Below are positions 1-8,972 of a DNA stretch of 64,000 bases, in pieces. Both the position numbers and the translations under genes were made by a program. The stretch is taken from assembly GCF_012848855.1 (NCBI RefSeq), contig NZ_CP051630.1, positions 971,501 through 1,035,500 on the forward strand. Direction: 5' to 3'. Under the pieces are notes generated by a model. That model was not told the origin of the DNA. It searched no databases and saw only the letters and a program-made list of their open reading frames with translations. Position 1 is the first letter of the stretch, and each line of letters begins with the position of its first letter. The stretch is from Pyruvatibacter mobilis. GTDB taxonomy: Bacteria; Pseudomonadota; Alphaproteobacteria; CGMCC-115125.

Positions 1-1259
1 CCGTGTTCCACGGCCATGACGGCCCGCTGCATGTGCAGAAGTCCAACCGCACCAATGACCCGCTGCTCGATGTCTTCGTCGAGGCTGGTCATCAGGCCGG
101 CCATCCGCTGACGGAGGATTTCAACGGCGCGCAGCAGGAAGGCTTCGCCCGCTACGAGCACACCATCAAGGGCTCCAAGCGCTGTTCGGCGGCGCAGGCC
201 TATCTGGTGCCGGCGCTGAACCGCAAGAACCTGGTCGCGGAGACGGGTGCCCGCACCACGCGCATCCTGTTCAACGGCACAAAGGTCACCGGTATTGAGT
301 ATGTGCAGAAGGGCGAGGTGAAGCAGGTTCAGGTCAACAAGGAGCTGATCCTCTCCGGCGGTGCCATTAACTCGCCGCAGCTCCTGCTGCTTTCGGGCAT
401 CGGTAACGCGGATTACGTGAAGAAGTTCGGCATCCAGCCGGTGGCGGACGTCAAGGGCGTCGGCCAGAACCTGCAGGACCATCTGGGCGTGGTCAGCCAG
501 TTCAACTGCACCCAGCCGATCACGCTGCACCGGTCAGCCGGCGCTGCGGCCCGCATCAAGGCCGGCCTGTCCTATCTGCTGTTCGGCAAGGGGGACGCGT
601 CCTTCCCGCCGACCGCCGGCGGTGCCTTCATCAAGACCCGTCCGGACCTCGAAATTCCGGATGTGCAGCTGCACTATGTCAGCGTCGCCATGCCCGACAG
701 CCACGGCCGCGAAGGCATCAACGAGGCGCACGGCTTCTCCTGCATCATGTATCCGGCCCGTCCGCAGAGCCGGGGCTTCCTCGGTCTCAAATCCGCGGAC
801 CCGATGGATGATCCGCTGCTGCAGCCGATGTATCTGGAAGCCCCGGATGATCGCCGCGCCATGCGTGACGGCATTCGCGCCACCGAGGAGATCTTCCGCC
901 AGCAAGCGTTCGATCCCTATCGCGGTGACCGGCTGAAGCCCCCTGCGGGCGTCAACACGGATGATGAGTATGACGCCTGGATCCGTGCCACGGCGGAGAC
1001 GCTCTATCACCCGGTCGGCACCTGCAAGATGGGCACCGACGACATGGCGGTGGTCGATCCGTCCATGAAGGTGCGTGGTGTTGAAGGTCTGCGCGTGGTG
1101 GATGCGTCCATCATGCCGACGCTGGTCGGGGCCAACACCAATGCGCCGACCATCATGATCGCCGAAAAGACCGCCGACATGATCCGCGGCCGTACGGCGC
1201 TTGCACCGGAATATGTCACCATCGCCGAAGACCGCGAGCCGGTGGCCGCCGCCGAATAG
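1..1259 (+). CDS. GMC-family FAD oxidoreductase (choline/alcohol dehydrogenase-like), 5' end outside window
   Basis: Only the C-terminal ~418 residues lie in the window; the frame is open to the left edge, so the FAD-binding N-terminus is missing. The visible part has the second GMC signature, GAINSPQLLLLSGIG, about 120-134 residues into the fragment. The C-terminal catalytic block is also there, with LYHPVGTCKMG carrying the active-site His near residue 336 and NTNAPTIMIAEK carrying Asn near 378-380. The family oxidises alcohols (choline, aliphatic alcohols, polyethylene glycol) with FAD; the substrate cannot be read from sequence. It stands alone here, followed by a hairpin and the pentapeptide gene. 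Confidence 0.93.
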   Translation, partial: VFHGHDGPLHVQKSNRTNDPLLDVFVEAGHQAGHPLTEDFNGAQQEGFARYEHTIKGSKRCSAAQAYLVPALNRKNLVAETGARTTRILFNGTKVTGIEYVQKGEVKQVQVNKELILSGGAINSPQLLLLSGIGNADYVKKFGIQPVADVKGVGQNLQDHLGVVSQFNCTQPITLHRSAGAAARIKAGLSYLLFGKGDASFPPTAGGAFIKTRPDLEIPDVQLHYVSVAMPDSHGREGINEAHGFSCIMYPARPQSRGFLGLKSADPMDDPLLQPMYLEAPDDRRAMRDGIRATEEIFRQQAFDPYRGDRLKPPAGVNTDDEYDAWIRATAETLYHPVGTCKMGTDDMAVVDPSMKVRGVEGLRVVDASIMPTLVGANTNAPTIMIAEKTADMIRGRTALAPEYVTIAEDREPVAAAE

Positions 1260-1290
1260 GGCGGTCGGTGTAATTTTAGGAAAATTTGGT

Positions 1291-1327
1291 CAGTGTTCGG
1301 AGCGCCGGGTTAGGCGCTCCGGCACTG
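1291..1327. other. Strong hairpin after GMC oxidoreductase gene, possible terminator
   Basis: GGAGCGCC (1299-1306) and GGCGCTCC (1313-1320) pair perfectly around a 6-nt loop, flanked by a second pair, CAGTG (1291-1295) with CACTG (1323-1327). It lies 40 bases after the stop of the oxidoreductase. There is no U-tract on either side, so intrinsic termination is uncertain. Confidence 0.45.
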
Positions 1328-1372
1328 ATCATCGCCTAGGCTGGTCCTTCAACAGAAGGTGTATCCGGCCTC

Positions 1373-2872
1373 ATGCAGCCTCCCCTGAACCAGCCCATCA
1401 CCCGTTCGGCCCCGGCTCATGTCCGGCTGCGGGCCCGGTCACCCCTGGGGCCGGGGGTCGCGCTTAACGGCGCATCGCCTGACATTCTGCCGTCACGCGT
1501 GGTGTCCTCGCAGGCACGGATGGGGGTGGAGATGCTGAAGGTGGCGCTTCTCCGCCACCACAAGTTCATCAAGGGCCTCAAGGGCGGGCAGCGCCTCGTC
1601 ATCTCCTTTCAGTGTATCGACGGCCTGGACCTGTCCGGCGCGGATCTGCGCGAAGCGGAATTCGTCGGCACCAGCGGCCGCAATGTCTGTCTCGACGGTG
1701 CGGACCTGTCGGGGGCCAATTTCTTCAGCTCCGATTTCAGCGAAGCGACCTTTCGCGGGGCGACGCTTGTGCGGGCCGACCTCCGGGGCGGGCTGTTTGT
1801 CGAAGCGGATTTCGAGGGTGCCAATCTCGATCACGCGGATATCCGCGACGGGATGATCATGACCCGCGACGGCGGTGGCAATCTTGCCTATTTCGCCAGC
1901 GGCGAGGGGACGACAACCCTCACCGGCGCCAGCATGTCGTCGGTCAATCTCACCGGCGCGCGTATGTTGCGGGCCAATCTGTCCGGCACGGTGCTGACCG
2001 ACGCCAATTTCCAGAACGCCCGCATGCGCAGCGCGCGGCTCACGGATTCCGACCTGTCGGGGGCGATCTTCACCGGCTGTGACCTGACCGATGCGGATCT
2101 GTCCGGCTGCAACCTCCGCGGCTCCACCCTTGCCGGCAGTGTTCTCGACAACACCAATCTGGCCGGTGCCGATCTCACGGCCTCGCAGGTGACGCGCAGC
2201 GAGCTGACCCATGCGGACATCACCGGAGCCACCTTGCCGCCGCAGGTCACCGAGACCGGGCAGACCATCGCCGACATGATTCAGGAGCACCGCATCTGGG
2301 TTGCGAGCCTCGGGGAGCGCGGCAAGCAATTGCAGGCGGTCGGAATTGACGCCACCGGTCTCAAGGCGCCGCGCATGAAGCTGGCTGCCGCTGACCTGCG
2401 CAATACCGTGCTGGCGGATGCCCAGCTATCGCACTCCAGCCTCACCATGGCCGATCTGGATGGCGCGATGCTGGCCAAGGCGCAGCTTCAGTTTTGTGAT
2501 CTTCGTGGCGCGCGGCTGTCCAATATCCGGGCCAAGGGCGCGATCCTGTCAAACGCGGATATGTCGCCGATGCCCATTGGCGGCATGGGCGGCAAGAAGT
2601 GGCCGGTGCGGGCCCATGGGGCCATGTTCCAGGGCGCTGATCTGCGCCGCGCCGATATGCGCCAGGCGGATTTCACCGGCGGTTCGTTCTACCGGGCTGA
2701 TCTGCGCAACGCGGATCTGCGCGAGGCGATCCTGGTGGATGTGGATTTGCGGGGCGCTGACCTGCGCGGCGCAGAGCTTGGCGGGGTGGATCTGCGCGGG
2801 GCACGTGGTGCCGAAGAACTGCGCGTGCAGCTTGTCGACTTCGAGGATGAACTCCCCGCCGTCACGTCCTAG
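1373..2872 (+). CDS. Pentapeptide-repeat protein, 499 aa
   Basis: Two long runs of A(D/N)LXX-type repeats (for example LSGADLREAEF, LTDADLSGCNLRG, LRGADLRGAEL) form the bulk of the protein, at about residues 80-300 and 340-490. Such runs fold as a right-handed quadrilateral beta-helix. A repeat-free stretch of about 50 residues (around TGQTIADMIQEHRIWVASLGERGKQ) separates them. The first ~60 residues, rich in Pro and Arg, are not repeat-like, and an internal ATG at 1523 or 1532 (MGVEML, MLKVAL) could be the true start. No signal peptide or membrane segment is visible, so it is probably cytoplasmic. Function unknown; some relatives protect gyrase, but nothing here shows that. Confidence 0.85.
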   Translation: MQPPLNQPITRSAPAHVRLRARSPLGPGVALNGASPDILPSRVVSSQARMGVEMLKVALLRHHKFIKGLKGGQRLVISFQCIDGLDLSGADLREAEFVGTSGRNVCLDGADLSGANFFSSDFSEATFRGATLVRADLRGGLFVEADFEGANLDHADIRDGMIMTRDGGGNLAYFASGEGTTTLTGASMSSVNLTGARMLRANLSGTVLTDANFQNARMRSARLTDSDLSGAIFTGCDLTDADLSGCNLRGSTLAGSVLDNTNLAGADLTASQVTRSELTHADITGATLPPQVTETGQTIADMIQEHRIWVASLGERGKQLQAVGIDATGLKAPRMKLAAADLRNTVLADAQLSHSSLTMADLDGAMLAKAQLQFCDLRGARLSNIRAKGAILSNADMSPMPIGGMGGKKWPVRAHGAMFQGADLRRADMRQADFTGGSFYRADLRNADLREAILVDVDLRGADLRGAELGGVDLRGARGAEELRVQLVDFEDELPAVTS

Positions 2873-2897
2873 CGCGGTCCATCCGGCGCACTGTGTT

Positions 2898-3626
2898 CTA
2901 GCGGGTGTCGGTCTTCACCAGCCGCAGATAGGGCCGCACCTCGCGGAAGGCGATGGCGGGCGGGGCGGGCGTATCCGTGCGGTCGGCGAACAGGTCATCG
3001 CTTTCCACATCAAGCTCCACCCGGTCGGTCAGCGGCACGCTGTCGCCGTCTTCGGCATCCAGCACTTCAATGGTCTCCGTCCACTGGCGCACGATCGGGT
3101 CGGTGCCCAGCCAGAACGGCTCTTCCAGCGGCGCGAAGCAGCCGAGCACGCGGGTCAGGCGGCCATTGGGCGCGGCCAGCGGCAGCAGCAGCAGTTCAAA
3201 GCGCACCATCCGTTCACGGAAGGATTCAGCGGCAACCTCCAGCAGCACCGGTTCGGCATTGCCGACGACGCGGGCCAGAAGGTCCATGACGCCGGTCCGG
3301 CCGTCATGCTGCCACAGGGTGGAGAAATCCTCGCCGCGCAGTTCGAAGCCGTAGCTTTCACAGATCGCCGTGCCCGCCAGCCTGAAGGTGAAGACGCCGG
3401 GGCGCTCGAGCTCGAGAATGAACATCTCCGGCAGGTGCCGCTTGATGTCGCGCGGCTCGATCTCGTCGCGGCGCGGCGCCTGGCGGCCTGCGCTCAGGCG
3501 GTACCAGTAGGCCAGAAGGTCACGGGCGGCGCGGGTCTTGGTCATCGGCTCGCAGCTCTCAATCCACAGTGCCGGCGTGCATCTCTGGCACAGCCGGGGC
3601 GGAACGGGCAGGGTTTTCGGCCCCAT
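2898..3626 (-). CDS. PAS_5-type PAS domain protein, 242 aa
   Basis: A single PAS-like sensory domain of the type common in alphaproteobacteria fills most of the protein: LLAYWYRLSAGR near the start, DIKRHLPEMFILELE and FTFRLAGTAICESYG in the core, then RVLGCFAPLEEPFW. No output domain (kinase, GGDEF, HTH) is attached, so it may act through a partner. ATG at 3626 has AAGGGA close upstream; an internal ATG at 3545 (MTKTRAARDLL) sits nearer to where relatives usually begin. It is convergent with the pentapeptide gene. The signal sensed is unknown. Confidence 0.8.
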   Translation of the reverse strand: MGPKTLPVPPRLCQRCTPALWIESCEPMTKTRAARDLLAYWYRLSAGRQAPRRDEIEPRDIKRHLPEMFILELERPGVFTFRLAGTAICESYGFELRGEDFSTLWQHDGRTGVMDLLARVVGNAEPVLLEVAAESFRERMVRFELLLLPLAAPNGRLTRVLGCFAPLEEPFWLGTDPIVRQWTETIEVLDAEDGDSVPLTDRVELDVESDDLFADRTDTPAPPAIAFREVRPYLRLVKTDTR

Positions 3627-3817
3627 CGTCCCTTATTGATCCGTCAGGCAGTTCCGGGACAGCCAGTCGTGCCGGTTAGGCACAGATCGGGGCCCGGTGA
3701 CGCCGTTCAGGAGTGGTAGAGCACGCTACATGCCATTGCCGCCCAAGGCCCGTGCATGGGCAGGGGACAGGGCTAATTTTCTTGTGGAAAACGCAATTTG
3801 ACTGAAATGTCGGAGAG

Positions 3818-4324
3818 TTAACGCGAGTCGCTCATCTGCGCGGCGTCCATCTCGTCCTTGCCCGGATGGCACACGACACCGTCCGGCCGGGTCACCACCA
3901 CGGCATTGAACGGCACAGCCTCTTCGTTGGACGTATCGATGATCCGGGCCTCCAGCGGGGCACCGGTGACGTAATTGTTGAAGGCAACGGGGGTCGCCTT
4001 GTCGTTGGCCACTTTCCAGCGGTTGCCCCACTGGGCCAGCGCCATCACGGCGGTGCCGAGATCCTTGCCCTTGGTGGTCAGGTGGTACTCATAGCGCGGC
4101 GGGCGGTCCTGATATTGCCGCCGCTCGAGGATGCCGTGGGTCTCAAGGTGCCGCAGGCGGCGGGTGAGGATATTGCGCGAAATGCCCAGATTCTCGCGGA
4201 ATTCCTCGAATCGCGTATAGCCGCTCAGGGATTCGCGGATAATCAGCATCGTCCACCACTCGCCGATGATCTCCAGCGAGCAAGCGAGCGTACATTCAGA
4301 GTTGGCGAAACTGGTCCGGCGCAC
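3818..4324 (-). CDS. HxlR-family winged-helix regulator, 168 aa
   Basis: The single HxlR domain spans about residues 5-105: the Cys-containing N-terminus SFANSECTLACSLEIIGEWW, then TMLIIRESLSGYTRFEEF, the recognition helix ISRNILTRRLRHLETHGIL and the wing RYEYHLTTKGKDL. I chose GTG 4324 because GGAG lies 8 bases upstream and family members begin at this point; a GTG at 4348 has no ribosome site. It is divergent from the RND pump genes, the usual place for a local repressor, and an inverted repeat lies between them. The effector is unknown; many HxlR proteins sense electrophiles or aldehydes through Cys. Confidence 0.9.
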   Translation of the reverse strand: MRRTSFANSECTLACSLEIIGEWWTMLIIRESLSGYTRFEEFRENLGISRNILTRRLRHLETHGILERRQYQDRPPRYEYHLTTKGKDLGTAVMALAQWGNRWKVANDKATPVAFNNYVTGAPLEARIIDTSNEEAVPFNAVVVTRPDGVVCHPGKDEMDAAQMSDSR

Positions 4325-4400
4325 CCATCTAACTCCATAGGGCGCCACATTCCGGACAAATTGTCAGGAAGCTGCGCCATGTGCGTTGCATCATGAAACT

Positions 4401-4427
4401 CACCATGGCAGCATAAGTTCCATGGTG
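4401..4427. promoter_or_regulatory. Inverted repeat between HxlR and RND genes, candidate operator
   Basis: CACCATGG (4401-4408) and CCATGGTG (4420-4427) are perfect inverted repeats with an 11-base spacer. A wider imperfect pair surrounds them: GTTGCATCATG (4385-4395) and CATGGTGCAAC (4421-4431), one mismatch. The position between the divergent regulator and pump fits binding of an HxlR dimer; this is inference from symmetry and place only. Confidence 0.45.
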
Positions 4428-4501
4428 CAACTAACCAACCTGTGATCCGCCCCGGCACCTGAATGTCATCCGGCGGGTCTGCGTGTGTCGGGGGAAACGG
4501 C

Positions 4502-5686
4502 GTGGTGCGTGGGCGTTATCTGATCGGGCTCGGTCTCCTCCTTCTCGCAGGGATCGTCATTTTCTTTGTCAGCGGCGCCCGCCAGGCCATCAGCGAGAAC
4601 ATCGAGCGCGACAAGCTCTTGCCGGTGCAGGCCGCGCCGCTGGTTCTCCAATCCTCCTACGATGTCTCTGCCCGCTATGCGGGCCGCATCACGGCCCGGC
4701 GCAGCTCCAATCTCGGTTTCGAACGCCCCGGCCTGCTGGCCACCGTGACGGTGGATGAAGGCGCGGAAGTGAAAGAGGGCGACGTGCTTGCCTCTCTGGA
4801 CACGCGCAGCCTTGAAGCCCAGCTCGCCCAGGCCCGGGCGGCGGAAGCCGAGGCCTCGGCGCGGCTGTCGCTTGCTGACGTCACCGTCAACCGGCAGCGG
4901 CAATTGCTTCAACGCAAGAATGTCTCCCAGCAGCGCTATGACGATGCGCGGTTCAACCGGCAGGCGGTGCAGGCGCAGCTTGCCGCCGCCCGCGCCAATA
5001 TCCGTGCGCTGGATGTGGCACTGGAGCTTGCGTCCATCCGCGCACCCTATGACGGTCATGTGGTCGCCCGCATGGTCGACGAGGGCACGGTGGTGAATGC
5101 GGGCCAGCCCATCTTTCGCCTGCTGGAGAGCGCGCGGCTGGAAGCGCGCATCGGCATTCCCGCATCAGTTCTCGACACGCTGACTGAAGGCACGATCTAT
5201 CAGGTCGAAGTGCGCGGGGAGCTTTACCCCGCCGTGCTGTCGCAGGTGCTGTCGGAAGTCGACAGCGAGACCCGCACGGCCACGGCCATCTTCCTGGTTG
5301 AAGCGCCTTTTTCCCGCGTCCGCTCCGGCGAGCTGGCGCGCGTCTTCCTGACCCAGACCATCGACGAGGCAGGCTACTGGGTGCCCATCGAAGCGCTGAC
5401 CGAAGGGCGCCGCGGCCTGTGGGCCATCTTCGCGCTGGTCACGCCTGAGCCGGACGAGGACGGTACCCAGCCCGGCGAGAAGGAACGCATCCTTGAGCGC
5501 CGCACGGTGCAGCTCCTGCACACGGAAGCCGACCGGGCCTATGTGCGCGGCACGCTCAGCGACGGGGAGATGGTGGTGTCGCGCGGCACACACCGCATGG
5601 CCCCGGGCCAGCGGGTCCGCCTGTCTGACGGTGTGGCGTCTGCTGCCACACCTGCCGCACCGGCCGCCACCGGCAGCGGCAAGTAG
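4502..5686 (+). CDS. RND efflux periplasmic adaptor (membrane fusion protein), ~394 aa
   Basis: An N-terminal membrane anchor (YLIGLGLLLLAGIVIFFVSG) is followed by the lipoyl half-motif (LGFERPGLLATVTVDEGAEVK), an alpha-hairpin coiled coil (LEAQLAQARAAEAEASARL), the second lipoyl half (ASIRAPYDGHVVARMVDEGT) and beta-barrel domains. It would join the inner-membrane pump to an outer-membrane channel. Start chosen at GTG 4502 (or 4505) because GGGGGA lies just upstream; an ATG-initiated frame from 4463 would add 13 residues without a ribosome site. The stop is 18 bases before the permease, so the two form an operon. No outer-membrane channel gene is next to them. Confidence 0.93.
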   Translation: MVRGRYLIGLGLLLLAGIVIFFVSGARQAISENIERDKLLPVQAAPLVLQSSYDVSARYAGRITARRSSNLGFERPGLLATVTVDEGAEVKEGDVLASLDTRSLEAQLAQARAAEAEASARLSLADVTVNRQRQLLQRKNVSQQRYDDARFNRQAVQAQLAAARANIRALDVALELASIRAPYDGHVVARMVDEGTVVNAGQPIFRLLESARLEARIGIPASVLDTLTEGTIYQVEVRGELYPAVLSQVLSEVDSETRTATAIFLVEAPFSRVRSGELARVFLTQTIDEAGYWVPIEALTEGRRGLWAIFALVTPEPDEDGTQPGEKERILERRTVQLLHTEADRAYVRGTLSDGEMVVSRGTHRMAPGQRVRLSDGVASAATPAAPAATGSGK

Positions 5687-5704
5687 GGCGGGGGAGTTCG
5701 CGCC

Positions 5705-8700
5705 ATGTGGTCCAACCTCTTCTATCGCAATCCCCGTCTCACCGCCCTGACGCTGGGCCTGATCATCGTTGCCGGCTGGCTTGCCTTCACCAGCCTCGGC
5801 CGTCAGGAAGACCCGGCCCTCACGCGCCGCTTTGCCACCATCATCACCTTCCTGCAGGGGGCGGATGCCCTGCGCATGGAAAGCCTTGTCTCCGAGCCTA
5901 TCGAAGATGCGCTGCGCGAGGTGCCGGAGATCAAGGAGCTCAATTCCGAAAGCCGCGCCGGGGTGTCGCTCATCCGCGTCGAGCTGCGCGACGAAGTGAT
6001 GGTGCCGGACCAGATCTGGTCCAAGGTGCGCAACAAGCTCATCGAGGCGGAAGCCATCCTGCCGCCGGGCACCAGCAAGCCCGACCTTCAGGACCGCTCC
6101 TCGACAGCCGTCACCATCGTTGTGGGCCTGGCCTGGGATCAGGAGGGGCCGCCGCAGGTGGATATCCTCACCCGGCTCGGCGAAGACCTTGAAAACCGTC
6201 TGCTCAACGTGCCCGGCACGCGGGAGGCGGACATTCACGGGGAGGCAATCGAGGAAGTTCTCGTCACGCTTGATGCGGTGGCGGTCTCCTCCCTCAACCT
6301 CACCACGGCGGAAGTGGCCAATGCGATCCGGCTGGCGGATTCCAAGGTCTCGGCCGGCCTCCTGCGCAATGCCACCAATGACCTGTCCATCGAGGTGGTG
6401 GGCGAGCTTGAGACCGTGGCGCAGATCGGCGACCTGCCGATCAAGCAGCGGCCGGACGGGCAGATCGTCCGTATCCGGGATATCGCGACCGTCAGCAAGG
6501 GCACGCGTGATCCGCCCCGCAGCCTGGCCCTAATCCGCGGCAAGCGCGGCGTCATGGTTGCTGCCGAGATGGAAGCCGGCGGCCGCATCGACCTGTGGTC
6601 GGCGCGCGCCATGGAGGTGATCGAGGAGTTCGGCGAAGAGGTGCCGCGCGGCATCGAGATGCGCATCGTCTTCGACCAGAACATCTACACCTCCGCGCGG
6701 CTTGGCGAACTCGGGTCCAACATGCTGCTGGGTGCCGGGGTGGTGCTGGGCGTTCTGCTCATCACCCTTGGCTGGAAGTCCGCGCTGCTCGTCGGCATGG
6801 CGCTGCCCTTGTCGGTGCTGATGGTGTTCATCTTCTTCAACATCATCGGCATGCCGCTGCACCAGACTTCGATGGTCGGCATCATCGTGTCGCTCGGCCT
6901 GTTGATCGACAACGCCATCGTGGTGGTGGATGACTTCAATGCCTGCCGCAAGGCGGGCGCAAGCCCCGGTGAAGCGATCTCGGAAACGATCTCGCATCTG
7001 TTCGTGCCGTTGTTTGCGTCCACGCTGACGACCGCGCTGGCCTTCGCGCCGATTTTCCTTGCGCCGGGCGGGGCGGGGGAGTTCGTCGGTCCGCTGGCCA
7101 TCGGCGTCATCGTCGCCATCTCCTCGTCCTTCTTCCTCGCCATGACTGTTATCCCGGCGGTTGCGGGCTATGTCTCCAGCGAGGATGACGGGCGTGACGG
7201 CCGTGCACCTGTCTGGTGGCGCGATGGCTATGTGAACCGCGACCTTGCGGACCTCTACAGGCGGTCCATCCGCCTCATCCTCCGCGTGCCGGTCATCGGC
7301 ATTGCCGTTGCCATGGTGCTGCCGGTCATCGGTTTCCTGATGGCGGGCACGCTGGAAGAGCAGTTCTTCCCTGCCAATGACCGCGACATGTTCCAGGTGC
7401 AGCTCTTCATGCCGCCGCAGGCCTCCATCGAGGAGACACGCAGCATGGTCGAGCAGATCCGCGAAGAGCTGAACGCCCATGAGAGCATCGTTGACAGTTA
7501 CTGGGTGGTGGGCGACCCGGCGCCGCGTGTCTTCTATTCCATGACCAATTCGGGCGAGGGCAACACGGCCTTCGCGCAGGCTTTCGTCCGCACCGTGTCA
7601 TGGGAAGCGACGCTGGAAGACCTGCCCGAGATCCAGAACGACATCCGCAATGCCTTCCCCAACGCCACCATCCTGGCCACGCCGTTCGAGCAGGGCCCGC
7701 CGGTGGATGCGCCGGTGGAAGTGCGCGTGGTGGGGCCGGACCTCAATGTGCTGCGCGAAGAAGGCGAGAAAATCCGCGCCATTATGCATCGCACGCCGGG
7801 CATCACCTACACGATCGCCAAGCTGGCAGGCGGCCAGCCGAAGCTGACCGTGGTGCCGAATGAGGACGAAGCCAAGAATGCCGGGCTGCAGGCGGTGGAC
7901 ATCGCCCGCCAGCTCGACGCCACCTTCGAGGGGGCCATCGGCGGCTCCGTGGTGGAAGCGACGGAAGAACTGCCGGTGCGCGTGCGCATCGGTGACGACG
8001 ACCGCAGCACCGTCGCCGACATCCGGTCTGAATACATCCTGCCCAGCCAGCGCGGACCGATTACGGCAGGCGGCATGCCGGGCGTACCGCTAACGGCCAT
8101 CGCCGATATCGGGCTTGAGCCAGAGCTTGCGGGCATCACCCGCCGCAATGGCGAGCGCACCAACACCATCCAGGCCTTCGTCGTGCCTTTCGTGCTGCCC
8201 GCTGAGGCGCTGGCCGGGTTCCGCGCGGAACTGGAGAAGGCGGGCTACGCGCCGCCGCGCGGCTACCGCTTCGAGTTCGGCGGGGATGCCGAACAGCGGT
8301 CGGAGGCGCTGGGCAGCTTCCTGGCGTTTGCCGGGCCGCTGCTGGTCATCATGGCCGCGTCGATCATCCTGTCGTTCAATTCGTTCCGTTATGCGGGCAT
8401 CGTCTTTGCCGTGGCCTTCCTGTCGGTGGGGCTGGCGCTGTGGGGCGTGTGGCTGTTCGGCCATCCGCTCGGCTTCGTTGCCATTGTCGGCACCATGGGT
8501 CTTGTGGGCCTCGCCATTAACGGGGCGATCATCGTGCTGTCGGCCTTGCGGGCGGATGATGCCGCGCGGGCGGGGGATGCCGAGGCGGCGGAAGACGTGG
8601 TGGTCGCTGCCTCGCGGCACATCATCTCAACGACATTAACCACCATCGGCGGCTTCCTGCCGCTTATCATGTTCGGCGGCCGCTTCTGGCAGCCCATGGC

Positions 8701-8842
8701 CACGGGCATTGCCGGCGGCGTGGGCGGCTCGGCCATCCTGGCGCTCTATTTCACCCCGGCGCTGTTCATGATCATTGCCCGGCGCGAGGCGCGGCGGGAC
8801 GAACGAAAGCGCTCCCGTGCGGGGTTTGCCCCGGCTGAATAG
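5705..8842 (+). CDS. RND-superfamily efflux permease (AcrB/HAE1 type), 1045 aa
   Basis: Full length for the family. The N-terminal helix is followed by the large porter loop, the TM2-TM6 block (from about residue 335), a second porter loop and a TM8-TM12 block ending around 1030. It pumps substrates out of the periplasm using protons. At the TM4 proton relay, where AcrB has two Asp, this protein has Asp402-Asn403 (LLIDNAIVVVDDF). The TM10 Lys region reads INGAIIVLSALRADD, so the relay differs from AcrB. Substrate unknown; the divergent HxlR gene is the likely regulator. Confidence 0.93.
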   Translation: MWSNLFYRNPRLTALTLGLIIVAGWLAFTSLGRQEDPALTRRFATIITFLQGADALRMESLVSEPIEDALREVPEIKELNSESRAGVSLIRVELRDEVMVPDQIWSKVRNKLIEAEAILPPGTSKPDLQDRSSTAVTIVVGLAWDQEGPPQVDILTRLGEDLENRLLNVPGTREADIHGEAIEEVLVTLDAVAVSSLNLTTAEVANAIRLADSKVSAGLLRNATNDLSIEVVGELETVAQIGDLPIKQRPDGQIVRIRDIATVSKGTRDPPRSLALIRGKRGVMVAAEMEAGGRIDLWSARAMEVIEEFGEEVPRGIEMRIVFDQNIYTSARLGELGSNMLLGAGVVLGVLLITLGWKSALLVGMALPLSVLMVFIFFNIIGMPLHQTSMVGIIVSLGLLIDNAIVVVDDFNACRKAGASPGEAISETISHLFVPLFASTLTTALAFAPIFLAPGGAGEFVGPLAIGVIVAISSSFFLAMTVIPAVAGYVSSEDDGRDGRAPVWWRDGYVNRDLADLYRRSIRLILRVPVIGIAVAMVLPVIGFLMAGTLEEQFFPANDRDMFQVQLFMPPQASIEETRSMVEQIREELNAHESIVDSYWVVGDPAPRVFYSMTNSGEGNTAFAQAFVRTVSWEATLEDLPEIQNDIRNAFPNATILATPFEQGPPVDAPVEVRVVGPDLNVLREEGEKIRAIMHRTPGITYTIAKLAGGQPKLTVVPNEDEAKNAGLQAVDIARQLDATFEGAIGGSVVEATEELPVRVRIGDDDRSTVADIRSEYILPSQRGPITAGGMPGVPLTAIADIGLEPELAGITRRNGERTNTIQAFVVPFVLPAEALAGFRAELEKAGYAPPRGYRFEFGGDAEQRSEALGSFLAFAGPLLVIMAASIILSFNSFRYAGIVFAVAFLSVGLALWGVWLFGHPLGFVAIVGTMGLVGLAINGAIIVLSALRADDAARAGDAEAAEDVVVAASRHIISTTLTTIGGFLPLIMFGGRFWQPMATGIAGGVGGSAILALYFTPALFMIIARREARRDERKRSRAGFAPAE

Positions 8843-8972
8843 TCCCGGGGCCCCCTCGGGGCGCCAACCCGGCACGCTCCCTGCATTTTTCCGTCCATTG
8901 GCGGGCACACGCCCCGCTTCAGGACAGAAATGGGTCATATCTCCCCCGGATACGGCCCGCAGGAGTGCCAAA

